Of a DNA stretch of 64,000 nt, positions 36,471 to 45,752 are shown one piece after another. Both the position numbers and the translations under genes were made by a program. Within the stretch, counting starts at the first letter, position 1, and every line of letters starts with the position of its first letter. Source of the DNA: Planctomycetota bacterium (GTDB lineage: Bacteria > Planctomycetota > UBA1135 > GCA-002686595); the NCBI GenBank assembly GCA_016714045.1, contig JADJNY010000005.1, positions 124,001 to 188,000 on the forward strand, given 5' to 3'. The notes beneath the pieces are model-generated. The model was given only the letters and a program-made list of their open reading frames with translations. It ran no database searches and was not told where the DNA came from.

Positions 36471-37466
36471 GGCGCGCGCGATCCGCGCGCTCTCGGCACC
36501 CGGCTGCAGTCCCGGCACGCCGTCGTCGGGCGAGAGCCCGCCGAGCGAGCGGTACACGCGCGCCCAGTACGCCGCGCGGACGACGCCGATGAAGCCTGGC
36601 AGGAGCAACAGCATCGAGGCGTAGAGGATCTCGAGCGTGCGCACGACCCACGGCTTGCGCACGAAGAGCAGGAGCAGGAGCGCTGGCGCGAGGCAGCACA
36701 CCGACGCGAGCGAGAAGGCGAACACGACCACCGCGGCGAGCTGTACGACGAGGAGCGTCAGGAACGCGAGGAAGTCGACCAGCACTGCGCGCGCCGTGGC
36801 CCAGGCGTCGTTGCGCGCGATGCGCCACGCGTGCAGGAGCGCCGAGGCGGTGCCGCGCTGGTTGTGCACGAGGCTCTGCAGCGCGAGCTGGTACAGGACG
36901 GAGAGCACGAAGCCCATCACGAGCACCACCGCGACGAACGGGCCGAGCACGAGCGCGCAGAGCGCATTCGTGTCCTCGTCGCCGGTCCCGGGGGTCAACC
37001 CCCAGTGCTCGAGCAGGTAGAGCGGCGGCGCGAGCACGACGAGCGACGGCACGGCGAGCATCAGCAGCACGAGGAACCACAGACCGAGCGTGCTCCACGC
37101 GAGGCCCTTGCCGGCCCGCCACACGTCGCGCACGCGCGGAGTGCGGCGCGTGCGCGTCTCCTCGCTCCACGCCTCGGGCGACCCCAAGCGAGCAAGGCCC
37201 GCCGTCATCCGCGGGCCGAGCATCGCGAGGAGCACGCCGGCTCCGATGATCAGCTCGCCGCCCCGCGAGACGCCGCTCGTGCCGCGGAAGAGGAGCCCGA
37301 GCAGGAGCTCGCCGCCGTTCCCGCCCATGAACGTGAGCGCGGGAAAGAAGAACCCGCACAACCAGACGAGCCCGGGCCGACCGACCTGGCGCGCGGCGGA
37401 GCCCATCGCGTCGGTGGCGCGCGCGAGCGACCAACGCTCTCCCGGGATCCCGATCAGGCTCGACAC
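36468..37466 (-). CDS. Hypothetical polytopic membrane protein
   Basis: 332 aa from a GTG. At least five hydrophobic helices: PGLVWLCGFFFPALTFM near 31-50, ELIIGAGVLLAMLG near 70-85, a pair around 125-150 (LWFLVLLMLAVPSLVVLAPPLYLL), one around 175-195, a long one around 230-265 and a last near 270-300. It has the layout of YIP1/DUF975-like integral membrane proteins, but I cannot assign a family. The stop codon is provided by the last unit of the 10-bp minisatellite, so array changes could alter its C-terminus. Downstream of the aminopeptidase gene on the same strand (66 bp). Confidence 0.7.
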   Translation of the reverse strand: MSSLIGIPGERWSLARATDAMGSAARQVGRPGLVWLCGFFFPALTFMGGNGGELLLGLLFRGTSGVSRGGELIIGAGVLLAMLGPRMTAGLARLGSPEAWSEETRTRRTPRVRDVWRAGKGLAWSTLGLWFLVLLMLAVPSLVVLAPPLYLLEHWGLTPGTGDEDTNALCALVLGPFVAVVLVMGFVLSVLYQLALQSLVHNQRGTASALLHAWRIARNDAWATARAVLVDFLAFLTLLVVQLAAVVVFAFSLASVCCLAPALLLLLFVRKPWVVRTLEILYASMLLLLPGFIGVVRAAYWARVYRSLGGLSPDDGVPGLQPGAESARIARA

Positions 37467-37532
37467 GCTCTTCTCCTACGCGCGCGAGCGCGGGCTCTTT
37501 CGAGTTCGTGCGCGACGATGCGCGACATGCGG

Positions 37533-38864
37533 TCAGCGCGCGGCCTGCGCGAGCGCCCGGCCCTGACACACGGCCTCGACCTCGTCGACGTCCTTCGGGA
37601 TCCCGGCCGTGAGCACCTCGTGGCCCGCGGCCGTGACCAGCACGTCGTCCTCGATGCGCACGCCGATGCCGCGCCAGCGCGCGTCGATCGTGTCGTCGTC
37701 GGGGGCGAGGTAGAGCCCCGGCTCGATCGTGAGCACCATGCCCGGCTCGAGCACGCGCGAGGCGCCGTCCTTCGAGTACGCGCCGCAGTCGTGCACGTCG
37801 AGCCCGAGCCAGTGGCTCGTCCGGTGCATGTAGAAGCGCTTGTAGGCCTCGCCGCGGAGCTCCTCTTCGGGCGTGCCGCGCAGGAGGCCGAGGCCGCACA
37901 GGCCGCGCACGAGGACCTCGAGCGCGCGCTCGTGGACGTCGGTGAAGCGCACGCCCGGTCGCGTGTGAGCGATCGCGGCGAGTTGGGCTTCGAGGACGAT
38001 CGAGTAGATCGCGCGCTGGTCCGGCGTGAAGCGGCCGTTCACGGGGAAGGTGCGCGTGACGTCGCAGGCGTAGTAGTCGTACTCCGCGCCCGCGTCGATC
38101 AGGAGCAACTCGCCGTCCTTCAGGGGCTGGTCGTTCTCGACGTAGTGGAGGATGCACGCGTTCGCGCCGCCCGCGACGATCGGCGTGTAGGCGGGGCCGG
38201 TGCCGCCGTCCTTGCGAAAGGTGTATTCGAGCAGGGCGTCGAGCTCGGTCTCGCTCACGCTCGGCCGCGCGCGGCGCATGCACTCGACGTGCGCCTCGCG
38301 CGTGATGCGCGCGGCGCGGCGCATGCAGTCGAGCTCCGCCGGCGTCTTGAACAGGCGCAGCTCGTGCAGGGTCGGCGCGACGTCGACGAGTTCGGCCGGC
38401 GGCGCGACGTTGCCGCGCGCGGCCCAGCGCAGGCGCGTCGTCGCCTCGAGGAACTTCGCGTCGCGCGCGGCGTCGATCCCCGTGCGGTACACGATGCGCT
38501 CGTGGTTCGAGAGGAGCTTGGGGAGGTCCGTCCACAAGCTCTCGATCGGCCGCGCTTCGTCGACGCCGAGGGCCGCGGGCGCCGCCGCGACGCCGAGCCG
38601 ACGGCCCGTCCAGATCTCGCGCTCCTTGTCCTTCTCGCGCAGGTAGAGGACGGAGCGCGGCGCCTCGTCCTTCGCGAGGCCCGGGAGCAGCACGAGGCAC
38701 GCATCCGGCTCGTCGAAGCCCGTCAGGTACCAGAAGTCGCTCTCCGGCCGGAAGCGGTACTCGGCGTCGTGATTGCGCACCTTGTGCGACGCGGTCGGGA
38801 TGACGGCTGCGGCGCGCTCGGCGCGCAGTCGATCGAGGAAGCGGCGGCGATGTTCGCGGTACAT
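37533..38864 (-). CDS. pepP: Xaa-Pro aminopeptidase (aminopeptidase P, M24B)
   Basis: 443-aa dinuclear-metal peptidase that removes N-terminal residues preceding proline. The N-terminal creatinase-like domain has FRPESDFWYLTGFDEPDA. The pita-bread catalytic domain shows the metal ligands in order: LLIDAGAEYDYYACDVTRTFPVNG (two Asp), HRTSHWLGLDVHD (His), LTIEPGLYL (Glu) and GVRIEDDVLVT (Glu). Length and motifs match E. coli PepP. No signal peptide. Confidence 0.94.
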   Translation of the reverse strand: MYREHRRRFLDRLRAERAAAVIPTASHKVRNHDAEYRFRPESDFWYLTGFDEPDACLVLLPGLAKDEAPRSVLYLREKDKEREIWTGRRLGVAAAPAALGVDEARPIESLWTDLPKLLSNHERIVYRTGIDAARDAKFLEATTRLRWAARGNVAPPAELVDVAPTLHELRLFKTPAELDCMRRAARITREAHVECMRRARPSVSETELDALLEYTFRKDGGTGPAYTPIVAGGANACILHYVENDQPLKDGELLLIDAGAEYDYYACDVTRTFPVNGRFTPDQRAIYSIVLEAQLAAIAHTRPGVRFTDVHERALEVLVRGLCGLGLLRGTPEEELRGEAYKRFYMHRTSHWLGLDVHDCGAYSKDGASRVLEPGMVLTIEPGLYLAPDDDTIDARWRGIGVRIEDDVLVTAAGHEVLTAGIPKDVDEVEAVCQGRALAQAAR

Positions 38865-39056
38865 GCGGTGCGGAGAGGCTACCCGGCCGCGGCCGGGGAG
38901 GCCAAGGGCGCGGCAGCCCCGGCGCGCGAACGGGCGTGCCGTGTGCGTTCGTGCGATCGAACTCCGCGCGGGGCGCGGCCGGTTCGGCCCCCGAGAAACG
39001 AGCGCAGGGCGGTCGCATGACCGCCCTGCGCGTCCGCGCGCCGCTTGCGCGCTGAA

Positions 39057-40685
39057 TCAGGCCTGCTTCGTCGGCTCCGCGGCCGCGCCCTCGGTCTTCG
39101 GCGCGTCGGCGACGAGCTTGCCGAAGTACTCGGGCATCTGGACGCCGCCGATGTCCTTCATCATCTGCATCGTCGGCGGGAGCGCGCCCGCGATGCCGCG
39201 GAGGAAGTTCGACGTGGCGCTCTTGCCGTCCGCGCCGCCGCCGTCCCACACGACGATCTTGTCGAACTTGATGTTCGAGATCGCCTGCGCCGCGGTCTTC
39301 GAGAGGCCGTCGATGTGCTCGAGCATGAGCATCTGGAACGCGGCCTGCGATCCGCCGCAGCTTTCGACGATGCGCTTCAAGCCATCGCCCTTCTTGGCGA
39401 GGATCTCGAAGTTACCGCGCGCCTCGGCCTCGAGCTTCGCGTAGATCGCAGCTGCTTCGCCCTGCGCCTCGATCTTGCGCTTCTCGGCCGCGGCTTCGGC
39501 GTCGACGATGACCTGCGCCTTGACGGCGCGCGCGACCGATTCGAGCTCGGCGCGCTTCTCGGCTTCGATCTTGAGCGCCTGCGCCTCGGCCGCGCGGGCC
39601 TGCGCCTTGTATTGCGCCTCGAGCACCGCGGCCTGCGCTTCGCGCTGGCGCGTCTCGCCGATCTGGTAGGCCTCGGCCTCGCGCACGCGGAGCTCGGCGT
39701 TCGCGCCCGCGATGTCGGCCTTCGACTTGTTCTCGCCGGTGACCGCCTTCGCGTTCGCTTCGGCGACCGAGATGCGCATCGTCTGTTCGGCGGCGCGCAC
39801 CTGCATCTCTTGTTCGAAGGTCGCCTTCTGCTGGCCGATCTGGCGCTCCTTCTCGAGCTCGGCGAGGCGCACGGCGCGCTCGCGCTCGGCGGTCTTCGTG
39901 CCGATGTCGCGCGACTTCTCGTTGTTCGCGACCTCGATCGCCTGGTCGCGCGCCGCTTCCGCGACGCCGATCGCGCCGCGCTTCACCTGTTGCGCGACGT
40001 CGATCTCGGCCTGCTGGATCGCCTCGGACGCGGCCTTCTTGCCGATGGCTTCGATGTAGCCCGACTCGTCGGTGATGTCCTTGATGTTCACGTTGATCAG
40101 CACGAGGCCGATCTTCTTCAGCTCGGGCTCGAGGTTCGTCTGGATCTTCTCCAGGAACACGTCGCGCGCGCGGTTGATCTCGTCGATGCGCAAGGACGCG
40201 ATCACCTGGCGCAGCTGGCCGAAGATGATGTCCTCGGCCTGCTTGACGATGGCCGGCGTGTCGAGGCCGAGCAGACGCACGGCCGCGTTGTTCATGGTCT
40301 CCTCGTCGGTGCCGATCGCGACCGTGAAGACGCTCGGCACGCTGACGCGGATGTTCTCGATCGAGAGCGCGCCCGAGAGCGGGATCTCGATCTGCACGGG
40401 ATCGAGCGCGAGGTACTCGTAGTTCTGGATCAAGGGCCACACGAACGTGCCGCCGCCGTGGAGGCACTTCGCGGAGCGTCCCGCGCCCGTCTTGCCGTAG
40501 ATGACGAGGATGCGGTTCGAGGGGCAGCGCTTGTAGCGCCGCGCGAGCACGAGCACGAAGGTGAAGACGATGATCGCCAGCGCGACGATCGCGAGGACGA
40601 GCACCAGCGTGCTCTTCGTGTCGTCGTCGATGAGCGACGGCTGCGCCGACGGACTGCGTTGGAGGATCCAGGAGAGGGGAAGCAT
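39057..40685 (-). CDS. floT: Flotillin-family SPFH protein
   Basis: 542 aa. One N-terminal membrane helix (about 28-47, LVLVLAIVALAIIVFTFVLVLA), then an SPFH/Band-7 domain (about 60-250, TFVWPLIQNYEYLALDP, IPSVFTVAIG-like strands, DITDESGYIEAIGKKA), then a long Glu/Ala-rich coiled coil (about 255-450) and a Gly/Met-rich C-terminal part. This is the layout of FloT/YuaG, which scaffolds membrane microdomains. The NfeD-like gene 39 bp upstream on the same strand is its usual partner, as in B. subtilis yuaF-floT. Confidence 0.93.
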   Translation of the reverse strand: MLPLSWILQRSPSAQPSLIDDDTKSTLVLVLAIVALAIIVFTFVLVLARRYKRCPSNRILVIYGKTGAGRSAKCLHGGGTFVWPLIQNYEYLALDPVQIEIPLSGALSIENIRVSVPSVFTVAIGTDEETMNNAAVRLLGLDTPAIVKQAEDIIFGQLRQVIASLRIDEINRARDVFLEKIQTNLEPELKKIGLVLINVNIKDITDESGYIEAIGKKAASEAIQQAEIDVAQQVKRGAIGVAEAARDQAIEVANNEKSRDIGTKTAERERAVRLAELEKERQIGQQKATFEQEMQVRAAEQTMRISVAEANAKAVTGENKSKADIAGANAELRVREAEAYQIGETRQREAQAAVLEAQYKAQARAAEAQALKIEAEKRAELESVARAVKAQVIVDAEAAAEKRKIEAQGEAAAIYAKLEAEARGNFEILAKKGDGLKRIVESCGGSQAAFQMLMLEHIDGLSKTAAQAISNIKFDKIVVWDGGGADGKSATSNFLRGIAGALPPTMQMMKDIGGVQMPEYFGKLVADAPKTEGAAAEPTKQA

Positions 40686-40724
40686 GGGATGGGGGTCTCT
40701 TTGGGATGGCTCGAGGCGCGCGCG

Positions 40725-41300
40725 TCAGGCGGGTTCGACCTCGAACGTGTCTTCCGTGATTTGGCGCACGATCTTGACCTCGGCGCCGGTCGCGATCTCC
40801 GCGCCCTTCGTCGAGGCGGCGTACTCCGTCGTGCGACCTTGGATCGAGACGGTGATCTTGCCCTTGCCGGCGTTCTGCCCGGGGATCTTGAGGTAGACCC
40901 GCGCGACGCGCCCGACGGCGTTTTTCGGTTCGAGGTTGCCCTGCGCGTACAGCGCCCGCTGCAAGCTGAAGAGCCACGCGACGAACACGAGCATGACGAT
41001 GCCCGCGCCGGTCGCGGATCCGAGCGTCGCGATCGAGCTCCAGCCGCGCGCCGCGCCGAACATCCCGGTCAGGCCGAAGAAGCAGAGGAACGCCGCGACG
41101 CTGCGGATCGAGATCAGGCCGAAGCCCGTGTCGTGGCCGGTCGGCTCGCCGCTGTCGGACACGCCGATGTCCGGCGCCGCGTCGACGTGGGGGACGTCGT
41201 GATCGCCGCCGCCCGTGAAGAGCAGCACCGTCTGGATCAACAGGACCACGCCGCCAGCGACGGCGCAGCCGATGTACACGGTTTGGATCGACCAATCCAT
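40725..41300 (-). CDS. NfeD-like membrane protein (YuaF type), flotillin partner
   Basis: 191 aa. Three or so hydrophobic helices (YIGCAVAGGVVLLIQTVLLF at about 10-29, SVAAFLCFFGLTGMFGAA at about 67-85, AGIVMLVFVAWLFSL near 95-110) and a C-terminal OB-fold domain (about 125-190, VGRVARVYLKIPG...GKGKITVSIQGRTTEY). This is NfeD1b/YuaF architecture without the protease domain. A GGAG lies before the ATG. Transcribed just ahead of the flotillin. Confidence 0.88.
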   Translation of the reverse strand: MDWSIQTVYIGCAVAGGVVLLIQTVLLFTGGGDHDVPHVDAAPDIGVSDSGEPTGHDTGFGLISIRSVAAFLCFFGLTGMFGAARGWSSIATLGSATGAGIVMLVFVAWLFSLQRALYAQGNLEPKNAVGRVARVYLKIPGQNAGKGKITVSIQGRTTEYAASTKGAEIATGAEVKIVRQITEDTFEVEPA

Positions 41301-41374
41301 CGAGCGTCTCCACGGACGGGGGGGGTGCCGTCGCGGGTGGAGAGCCTACTCGGCGTCGGCTCCCGCATTCAACG

Positions 41375-42595
41375 TCAGCGACCGCGCAGGACGAAGCGCT
41401 CGAGGGCGGAGACGAGCCACGCGAGCTTCTCCGCGCGCGTTTCGGGGCGCGCGAGGTCGACCACGGCACCGCCCGGCGGGGCGGAGCCCGCCGCGGCGAT
41501 CCCGCACTCGATTCCGAGCTCGCGGAGAGTGAGCTCGCGCGCGATCGAGGCGTACGCGTCGCGTTCGGGGTCGCGCTCGCCAAGCACGAGCCAGACGCCG
41601 CGCTCCGCGACGGACGCGGGGAGCTCGTCGGGAAGGCGCGTGGGCCACGCGGGGTCTTTGGGCTCGAAGCGCGCGAAGAGCACGTGCGGTTCCTCGCCAG
41701 GACGCAGCTCCACCGCGAGCGGCGCGCCGATCGTCGCTTGCTTGTCCCAGTCGACGTACTCCGCGCCGACGCCGTAGTCCTCGACGCGCGGCAGCACGAT
41801 CGCGACGCGCGCGGCGGGCCCGGAGAGGTGCTTCAGCTCCGCTTGCACGCCTTCGTGCTCGACGGAGAGGAGCAAATCGAAGCGTGTCGCGCCGAGCTCG
41901 ATCCCGCTTGCGCGCACGGCGCGGCGTTCGCCCTCGACGATGGGCACGGGCGGGAGCGCGGGGCGCAGCACGGCGCCGTCCGCGAGCTTGGGCGGGCGTG
42001 CGCCGCGCGCGAGCAGCGTGCCCGCGGGGACGCCCGGTACGAAGCGCGGGAGGAGCGACGCGAGCAGCGCGGGCTCCGCCGCGGCGCGCGCGAGGTGCGC
42101 GTTCGCGTCGCGGTAGCGACCCTGCTCGAGCGCGACGAGCGCGAGCGTCGCCCGCGCGCGCGCGTCGTCCGATCGCGCGCGCGCGGCGAGCAGCGCCGTG
42201 CGCCACTGCGTCCACGTCGCGCCGCGGCCGAGCGCGCCTTCGGCGAGCCCGGGGGCGACCCGGCGCCCTGCGTTCGTCACGCTCGCGAAGCCCTCGAGCG
42301 GCAGCGCCGCCTCGACGTCCTTCCCGAGCGCCGCGAACGCGTCGCGCAGGGGACCGGAGGGGAACTCGAGCGTCGCCTCGAGGTCGACCGGCGCCGCGCC
42401 GGGGGCCTGGGCGGTGAGCGTCTGGAGCGTGGGGGCAGCGGTCGCCTGCGGCCCGACGCCGGCGAGCGCGGCGAGGAGGAGCCCCGTGAGCCCGCGGCGC
42501 GCCCCGACGACCACCGCGCGCGGCGCACGGTCGTCGGGCCGCGCCGTGGACGGCCCCGGGCCGGCGTCGTCGAGCGCGTAGGGGCCGAAAGGCAT
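41375..42595 (-). CDS. Hypothetical secreted protein
   Basis: Up to 406 aa. The longest frame begins with a Pro/Asp-rich stretch. An in-frame GTG at 42514 would give a tidy signal peptide (VVVGARRGLTGLLLAALAGVGPQATAA) and 379 aa, and I favour it. The rest is Ala/Arg-rich, with a TPR-like middle (ALVALEQGRYRDANAHLARAAAEP) and a later beta-rich part (VPIVEGERRAVRASGIELGATRFDLLL kept short here as a description only). No enzymatic motif. It is upstream of the NfeD-flotillin pair, 74 bp away. Confidence 0.6.
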   Translation of the reverse strand: MPFGPYALDDAGPGPSTARPDDRAPRAVVVGARRGLTGLLLAALAGVGPQATAAPTLQTLTAQAPGAAPVDLEATLEFPSGPLRDAFAALGKDVEAALPLEGFASVTNAGRRVAPGLAEGALGRGATWTQWRTALLAARARSDDARARATLALVALEQGRYRDANAHLARAAAEPALLASLLPRFVPGVPAGTLLARGARPPKLADGAVLRPALPPVPIVEGERRAVRASGIELGATRFDLLLSVEHEGVQAELKHLSGPAARVAIVLPRVEDYGVGAEYVDWDKQATIGAPLAVELRPGEEPHVLFARFEPKDPAWPTRLPDELPASVAERGVWLVLGERDPERDAYASIARELTLRELGIECGIAAAGSAPPGGAVVDLARPETRAEKLAWLVSALERFVLRGR

Positions 42596-42651
42596 GCGCG
42601 GAGGCTCCGCTCGCGACGCGCGCCTGTCAAGCGCTTGAGCCCGCGGGCTCC

Positions 42652-42924
42652 ATGGGACATCCTGTGCTCCTCATGGCCGCCATCGACAAGGACCTGCTCT
42701 CGATCCTGATCTGCCCCGAGAGCCACCAGCCGCTCGCCGAGGCGAGCGCGGAGCTGCTCGAGCGCGTCAACGAGCGCATCCAGAAGGGCGGCTTGAAGAA
42801 CCAGGGCGGCGCCGCGGTCGACGCGAAGCTCGACGCTGCGCTCGTGCGCGCGGACCAGAAGCGCGTCTACCCGATCCGCGACGGGATTCCGCTCTTGCTC
42901 GTCGACGAAGGCCTCGCGCTCTAG
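42652..42924 (+). CDS. Trm112-family small protein
   Basis: 90 aa (83 if the ATG at 42673, MAAIDKDLLSIL, is used, which looks more natural for the family). The pattern DKDLLSILICPESHQPL at the N-terminus and VYPIRDGIPLLLVDEG at the C-terminus is that of Trm112/YcaR-type proteins, which activate methyltransferases or act as zinc-ribbon partners. Only one Cys of the usual zinc ribbon is present, so metal binding is doubtful. An unusual Lys/Asn-rich insert lies between residues 40 and 65. Followed at 25 bp by the EboE-like gene. Confidence 0.8.
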   Translation: MGHPVLLMAAIDKDLLSILICPESHQPLAEASAELLERVNERIQKGGLKNQGGAAVDAKLDAALVRADQKRVYPIRDGIPLLLVDEGLAL

Positions 42925-42949
42925 CGCGCGCCGCACCCCGAGGCTCGCC

Positions 42950-44311
42950 GTGGACTGGCGCCCGAGCGTGGACGACGGCCGCCGGTTGCGCCTCGGCTAC
43001 GGACTGAACCTGCACGCGCCGCGGACCGTGCAGGAGCTCCTGCACGGGTTGCGCACCGTGACGCTGCCCCTGCGCGAGCGCGTGGCGCCCGGCGCGCGCT
43101 TCGGCGTCGGGATGTACCTGCCCGCGGAGCTCGCGCACGCGCTCGACCCGGGCGCGGACGCGTTCGGCCGATCGCGGAGCGCCGACACGCCGTCGGCGGC
43201 GTCGAGCGCAACCTCGGTGCGCCCGGACGACGGGCTCGCCGAACTCGAGCGGTTCCTCGCCGAGCACGCGCTCGACCCCTTCACGTTCAACGCGTTCCCG
43301 TACGGCGGCTTCCAGACCGACGGCCTGAAAGAGCGTGTCTTCGCGCCCGCGTGGTGGGAGCGCGCGCGGTTCGACTACACGCTCGCCGTCGCGCGCTGCG
43401 CTCTGCGACTCGTGCGCGCGGCGCCCGGAGCGCGCTCGCACGTGTCGATCTCGACGCACTGCGGGCAGTTCGGCGCGCTCGACGTCGACGGCGCGCGCGA
43501 GCTCGCGGCGATCGCGCACCTCGCGCGTTGCGCGCTCGAGTTCGCGCGTCTCGAGGACGCGACCGGCGTGCGCATCGTCCTCGCGCTAGAGCCCGAGCCG
43601 CGCTCGTCGTGCAACGATCTCGCGAGCCTCGCGCGCTTCCTCCCACGCGTGCGCGAGCGCGGCGCGCGCTTCCTCGTGCGCGAGCACGGCGTCGCGTCCG
43701 CGCGCGCGGACGCGCTCCTCGCGCGACACCTCGGCGTCTGTCTCGACGCGTGCCACGCCGCCGTCGAGTTCGAGGACGCCGCGTCGGTGGGCGCAGGCGT
43801 CGGCGCGCTGGGAAAGCTCCAGTTCACGAGCGCGCTGGCGGTCCGTGATCCCTCCGGGAACGAGCGGGGACGCGCCGCGCTGCTCGCGCTCGACGAGCCG
43901 CGCTTCCTGCACCAGGTCACCGGCCGGCGCGGCGCGGAGCTCCTGCGCGCGCGCGACCTCGGCGAGGTCGCCGCGGCGATGGAGCGCTGGCTCGCATGCG
44001 ACGAGTGGCGCTGCCACTTCCACGTCCCGGTCGACCTCGACCTGGCGCGCGACGAGCGCGGGGCGCCGCTCGGCCTCACGACGACGCGCGCGTTCGCCGA
44101 CGCCGTGCTCGGACGGGTGCTCGGCGCGCCGTTCGCGGACGAACTCCACGAACTCCACCTCGAGATCGAGACGTACACCTGGGACGTCCTCCCCGCTTTC
44201 GCGCGCGCTGGCGGCGGTGGAGCGGAGCGCCTCGTCGAGGGGCTCGAGCGCGAGTACGCACACGTCGCAGGCGTCCTCGCGCGCGCGGGGTGGACCCGGG
44301 CGACCGCCTAG
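42950..44311 (+). CDS. EboE-like TIM-barrel protein (sugar phosphate isomerase/epimerase superfamily)
   Basis: 453 aa. Matches the 'metabolite traffic protein EboE' pattern: GYGLNLHAPRT at the N-terminus, ARFGVGMYLPAELA, TFNAFPYGGFQTDGLKERVF, SISTHCGQFG, LALEPEPRS, RHLGVCLDACHAAVEFED, LQFTSAL, LDEPRFLHQV, CHFHVPVDLDL and HLEIETYTWDVLP. EboE belongs to a conserved gene cluster linked to export of scytonemin-like and other metabolites, acting before or during transport. Here it stands without the other ebo genes. Catalysis is unproven for the family. A tRNA-Glu gene follows. Confidence 0.82.
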   Translation: MDWRPSVDDGRRLRLGYGLNLHAPRTVQELLHGLRTVTLPLRERVAPGARFGVGMYLPAELAHALDPGADAFGRSRSADTPSAASSATSVRPDDGLAELERFLAEHALDPFTFNAFPYGGFQTDGLKERVFAPAWWERARFDYTLAVARCALRLVRAAPGARSHVSISTHCGQFGALDVDGARELAAIAHLARCALEFARLEDATGVRIVLALEPEPRSSCNDLASLARFLPRVRERGARFLVREHGVASARADALLARHLGVCLDACHAAVEFEDAASVGAGVGALGKLQFTSALAVRDPSGNERGRAALLALDEPRFLHQVTGRRGAELLRARDLGEVAAAMERWLACDEWRCHFHVPVDLDLARDERGAPLGLTTTRAFADAVLGRVLGAPFADELHELHLEIETYTWDVLPAFARAGGGGAERLVEGLEREYAHVAGVLARAGWTRATA

Positions 44312-44333
44312 GGGAATCGGCCTTCGGGAGGGG

Positions 44334-44362
44334 TTGACAGCCCCCGGGTGGGACAGTACTTT
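44334..44362 (+). promoter_or_regulatory. Promoter of tRNA-Glu
   Basis: TTGACA (44334-44339), a 17-base spacer and TACTTT (44357-44362), 53 bases before the tRNA. A perfect -35 and correct spacing make this the strongest promoter in the window by eye. Confidence 0.8.
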
Positions 44363-44415
44363 TCCCGCCCTCTTCGCGGCAGGCCGACGCGAAGACGTCA
44401 CGTCACGCACACGGC

Positions 44416-44493
44416 GGTCCCATCGTCTAGCCCGGCCTAGGACACCAGGTTTTCATCCTGGCGACAGGGGTTCAAATCCCCTTGGGATCACCA
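44416..44493 (+). tRNA. tRNA-Glu (anticodon UUC)
   Basis: 78 bases including CCA. Acceptor GGTCCCA pairs with TGGGATC. Anticodon stem CCAGG/CCTGG around TTTTCAT gives UUC. T-arm GGGGTTCAAATCCCC. Confidence 0.97.
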
Positions 44494-44496
44494 TTC

Positions 44497-44530
44497 ACCA
44501 CCCACCCTCGTTGACTCGAGGGTGGGTGGT
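44497..44530 (+). terminator. Rho-independent terminator of tRNA-Glu
   Basis: Fourteen-base arms (ACCACCCACCCTCG at 44497-44510 and its complement at 44517-44530) around the loop TTGACT, followed by TCTGTTTC. Four bases after the tRNA. Clear intrinsic terminator. Confidence 0.9.
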
Positions 44531-44653
44531 TCTGTTTCGGACCCACTCGAGCTCCGATCTCCGTCGGCGGGCCTGGAACCGACGAGCGCGCCGCAGACGA
44601 GGTCGACCACGGCGCGCTCCGCCCGCGCTGGCGCGCGGGGCCTCGACCGGCGG

Positions 44654-45451
44654 CTAGTCCCCGACCGGCACGTCCTCGGTCGGGACCTCGCACGCAGCGT
44701 CGCGGACGGCCGCGAGCAGGTCCAGGGCTCCGACGGCGGCGAGCTGGTACTCGTCGGACGTCATCGTGAGCTCGGCCGTCTCCGCGCACGGGTCGCCTTC
44801 GGGGAAAGGCGACCACGCGAAGAAGTCACCTGGCGAGGGCGGAACCTCGCCGTGCGCGTAGGGCCCCAGCGCGAACCAGTCGGAGAAGATCACGAGCTCC
44901 GTGCCCTCGGGCACGATCGACAACGCCGCTACGCCGTCCTCGTAGGCGACGCGCCAGAAGCCGCACGGGTCGCCCAAGTCGCCGCCCTGCGCCACGAGCA
45001 TCAGGTAGCTGTTGTCCTGGAGGTACCGCAGGAGCGCCTGCATGCGCCGGTACTCCGTCACCGTGCCGTGCCACAGCACCGGACTTCCGCGTTGGTTCCT
45101 CGGCCGAAGGATGAAAATCCGGTCGTTCGGATCGCCCTCGAACGAGTCCTCCGGGCCGCCGAACATCGAATCCAGCCCGTCGCCGTCGATGGTGTCCAGC
45201 CTGTCCGGCTGGCCATCCGGGCCGCCCGGAGAGTCGTGCTGGGTGTCGGTGTCGCCCCGGGTCCAGTATTCGTCCTCGAACCGGTCCGGGCCGTCCGTCC
45301 CGACCAGGTTCGAAGGTCCCGCCGACGAGTCGCCGGTCTGGGTGTCGCCGGGAGGCAGGATGGGAGGAGGCCGAATGTAGATCTGCGCGGCGCTCGTGGC
45401 CGACAGGGCGAGCGCGAGCGAGAGGGAGAGCGCGATTCGAAGAGGCAGCAT
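44654..45451 (-). CDS. Hypothetical secreted protein
   Basis: 265 aa with a clear signal peptide (RIALSLSLALALSATSAAQ, cleavage after AAQ or before it). Residues about 25-110 are Pro/Asp/Gly-rich with a calcium-loop-like run (DTIDGDGLDSMFGGPEDS). The C-terminal half (about 115-260) is a compact alpha/beta region with three Cys (CGFW, DPCAE, AACE) that could form disulfides. No family recognised. Confidence 0.65.
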   Translation of the reverse strand: MLPLRIALSLSLALALSATSAAQIYIRPPPILPPGDTQTGDSSAGPSNLVGTDGPDRFEDEYWTRGDTDTQHDSPGGPDGQPDRLDTIDGDGLDSMFGGPEDSFEGDPNDRIFILRPRNQRGSPVLWHGTVTEYRRMQALLRYLQDNSYLMLVAQGGDLGDPCGFWRVAYEDGVAALSIVPEGTELVIFSDWFALGPYAHGEVPPSPGDFFAWSPFPEGDPCAETAELTMTSDEYQLAAVGALDLLAAVRDAACEVPTEDVPVGD

Positions 45452-45752
45452 CGTTCCGTGGGTGGGTTCGGGGCGGAGCGGGAACGCGCCGGTCGCGGCG
45501 CGCTCGCGCGGTCTCGGACGCCGAGGTGCTCGGCACGCCGGGAGTCGGCGTGACGGCGGCGTTCCGCGTGACGGCCCGAATCGGGCCGACGGAAGCGGAG
45601 CCTAGCGTCCGAGGTCCGTCGCGTGGTGCGCGAGACCCTCGTCTCCGAAGTACGAAACGTGTCGTCTCGGCCGCGTTGCGCGAGCGCCCGACGCTGGATC
45701 GAAGCGCCGCCGCCTGCTTCCATGCGCACGGCGCGCGGTCGCGCCGATCTCG
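45452..45752. other. Divergent intergenic region
   Basis: 301 bases between a secreted protein gene (minus) and the DUF2064 gene (plus). Contains an inverted repeat CGGCCCGA/TCGGGCCG at 45572-45588 with a one-base centre, possibly an operator or processing hairpin. No open frame with coding character. Confidence 0.35.
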
